In this document: in pieces, positions 63,873-64,000 of the stretch
Layout of the letters: each line of letters starts with the position of its first letter
Position numbering within the stretch: the first letter of the stretch is position 1
Source: Bedellia somnulentella
Lineage: Eukaryota > Arthropoda > Insecta > Lepidoptera > Bedelliidae
Assembly (NCBI GenBank): GCA_963576735.1
Contig: OY755178.1
Location: 14,074,001-14,138,000, forward strand
Reading direction: 5' to 3'
DNA: 64,000 nucleotides
The notes under the pieces: generated by a model
What the model was told of the DNA's origin: nothing
What the model saw: only the letters and a program-made list of their open reading frames with translations
Databases searched by the model: none
Program-made: the position numbers and the translations under genes

Positions 63873-64000
63873 CTGAAATAAAAAATATCATTGGCGTATC
63901 CAAACGAAACTTTTATTTTTTTGTTACATTTTATGTATTTACGAGGTAAAAAAATGCACTAAGCGTGTGTCAATATTTAAATAAGTTATCTTTTAAACCT

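Overview
The window is animal, almost certainly insect, nuclear DNA: it is AT-rich, has spliced genes with GT-AG introns and is crowded with non-LTR retrotransposons, SINEs, MITEs, a mariner and Helitron-type ends. The mix of repeats and the insect-like CLEC16A protein suggest Lepidoptera; that is inference, not proof.

Two host genes are visible, pointing tail to tail. (1) On the minus strand, 51305-63872, are the last twelve coding exons of the CLEC16A / ema orthologue, an endosome-autophagy-mitophagy regulator. All splice phases agree and give about 872 residues; the N-terminal part lies beyond the right edge. (2) On the plus strand, 21842-27396, are four exons of a small protein I do not recognise, with two predicted membrane segments and a proline-rich tail. 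Its 5' exons were not found. Both genes carry local tandem duplications of exon-containing DNA. The clearest is a run of five copies of a transmembrane exon at 24234-26023, of which three keep an open, phase-compatible frame.

The rest is transposon-built. LINE-alpha (APE-type endonuclease plus RT) has a 3.4 kb copy at 33369-36788 with a 9-10 bp target-site duplication and only two obvious lesions, an older copy at 4552-7745 (minus), and several 3' stubs. A CR1/Jockey-like LINE is at 40155-42545 (minus), with a 3' piece at 37855-38175. An R4/Dong-like LINE with a C-terminal restriction-like endonuclease is at about 42560-46310 (plus). A truncated RTE fragment is at 22085-22640. A dead mariner (16091-17470) contains a nested SINE.

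Three short retroposon families recur. SINE-A (about 20 copies or pieces) shares its 5' head with the LINE-alpha 5' UTR and its 3' end with LINE-alpha. SINE-B has a tRNA-like head with A and B boxes and a related 3' hairpin. SINE-C is shorter and also tRNA-like. Several inverted-repeat elements are present: a Harbinger-like MITE inside the older LINE-alpha, a piggyBac-like MITE, two foldbacks, and a 1.35 kb TA-flanked element holding a hAT-like MITE.

Layout: 1-21.8 kb repeats; 21.8-27.4 kb two-TM gene; 27.4-33.4 kb mostly featureless AT-rich DNA; 33.4-48 kb LINE-rich block; 48-51.3 kb mostly featureless; 51.3-64 kb CLEC16A.
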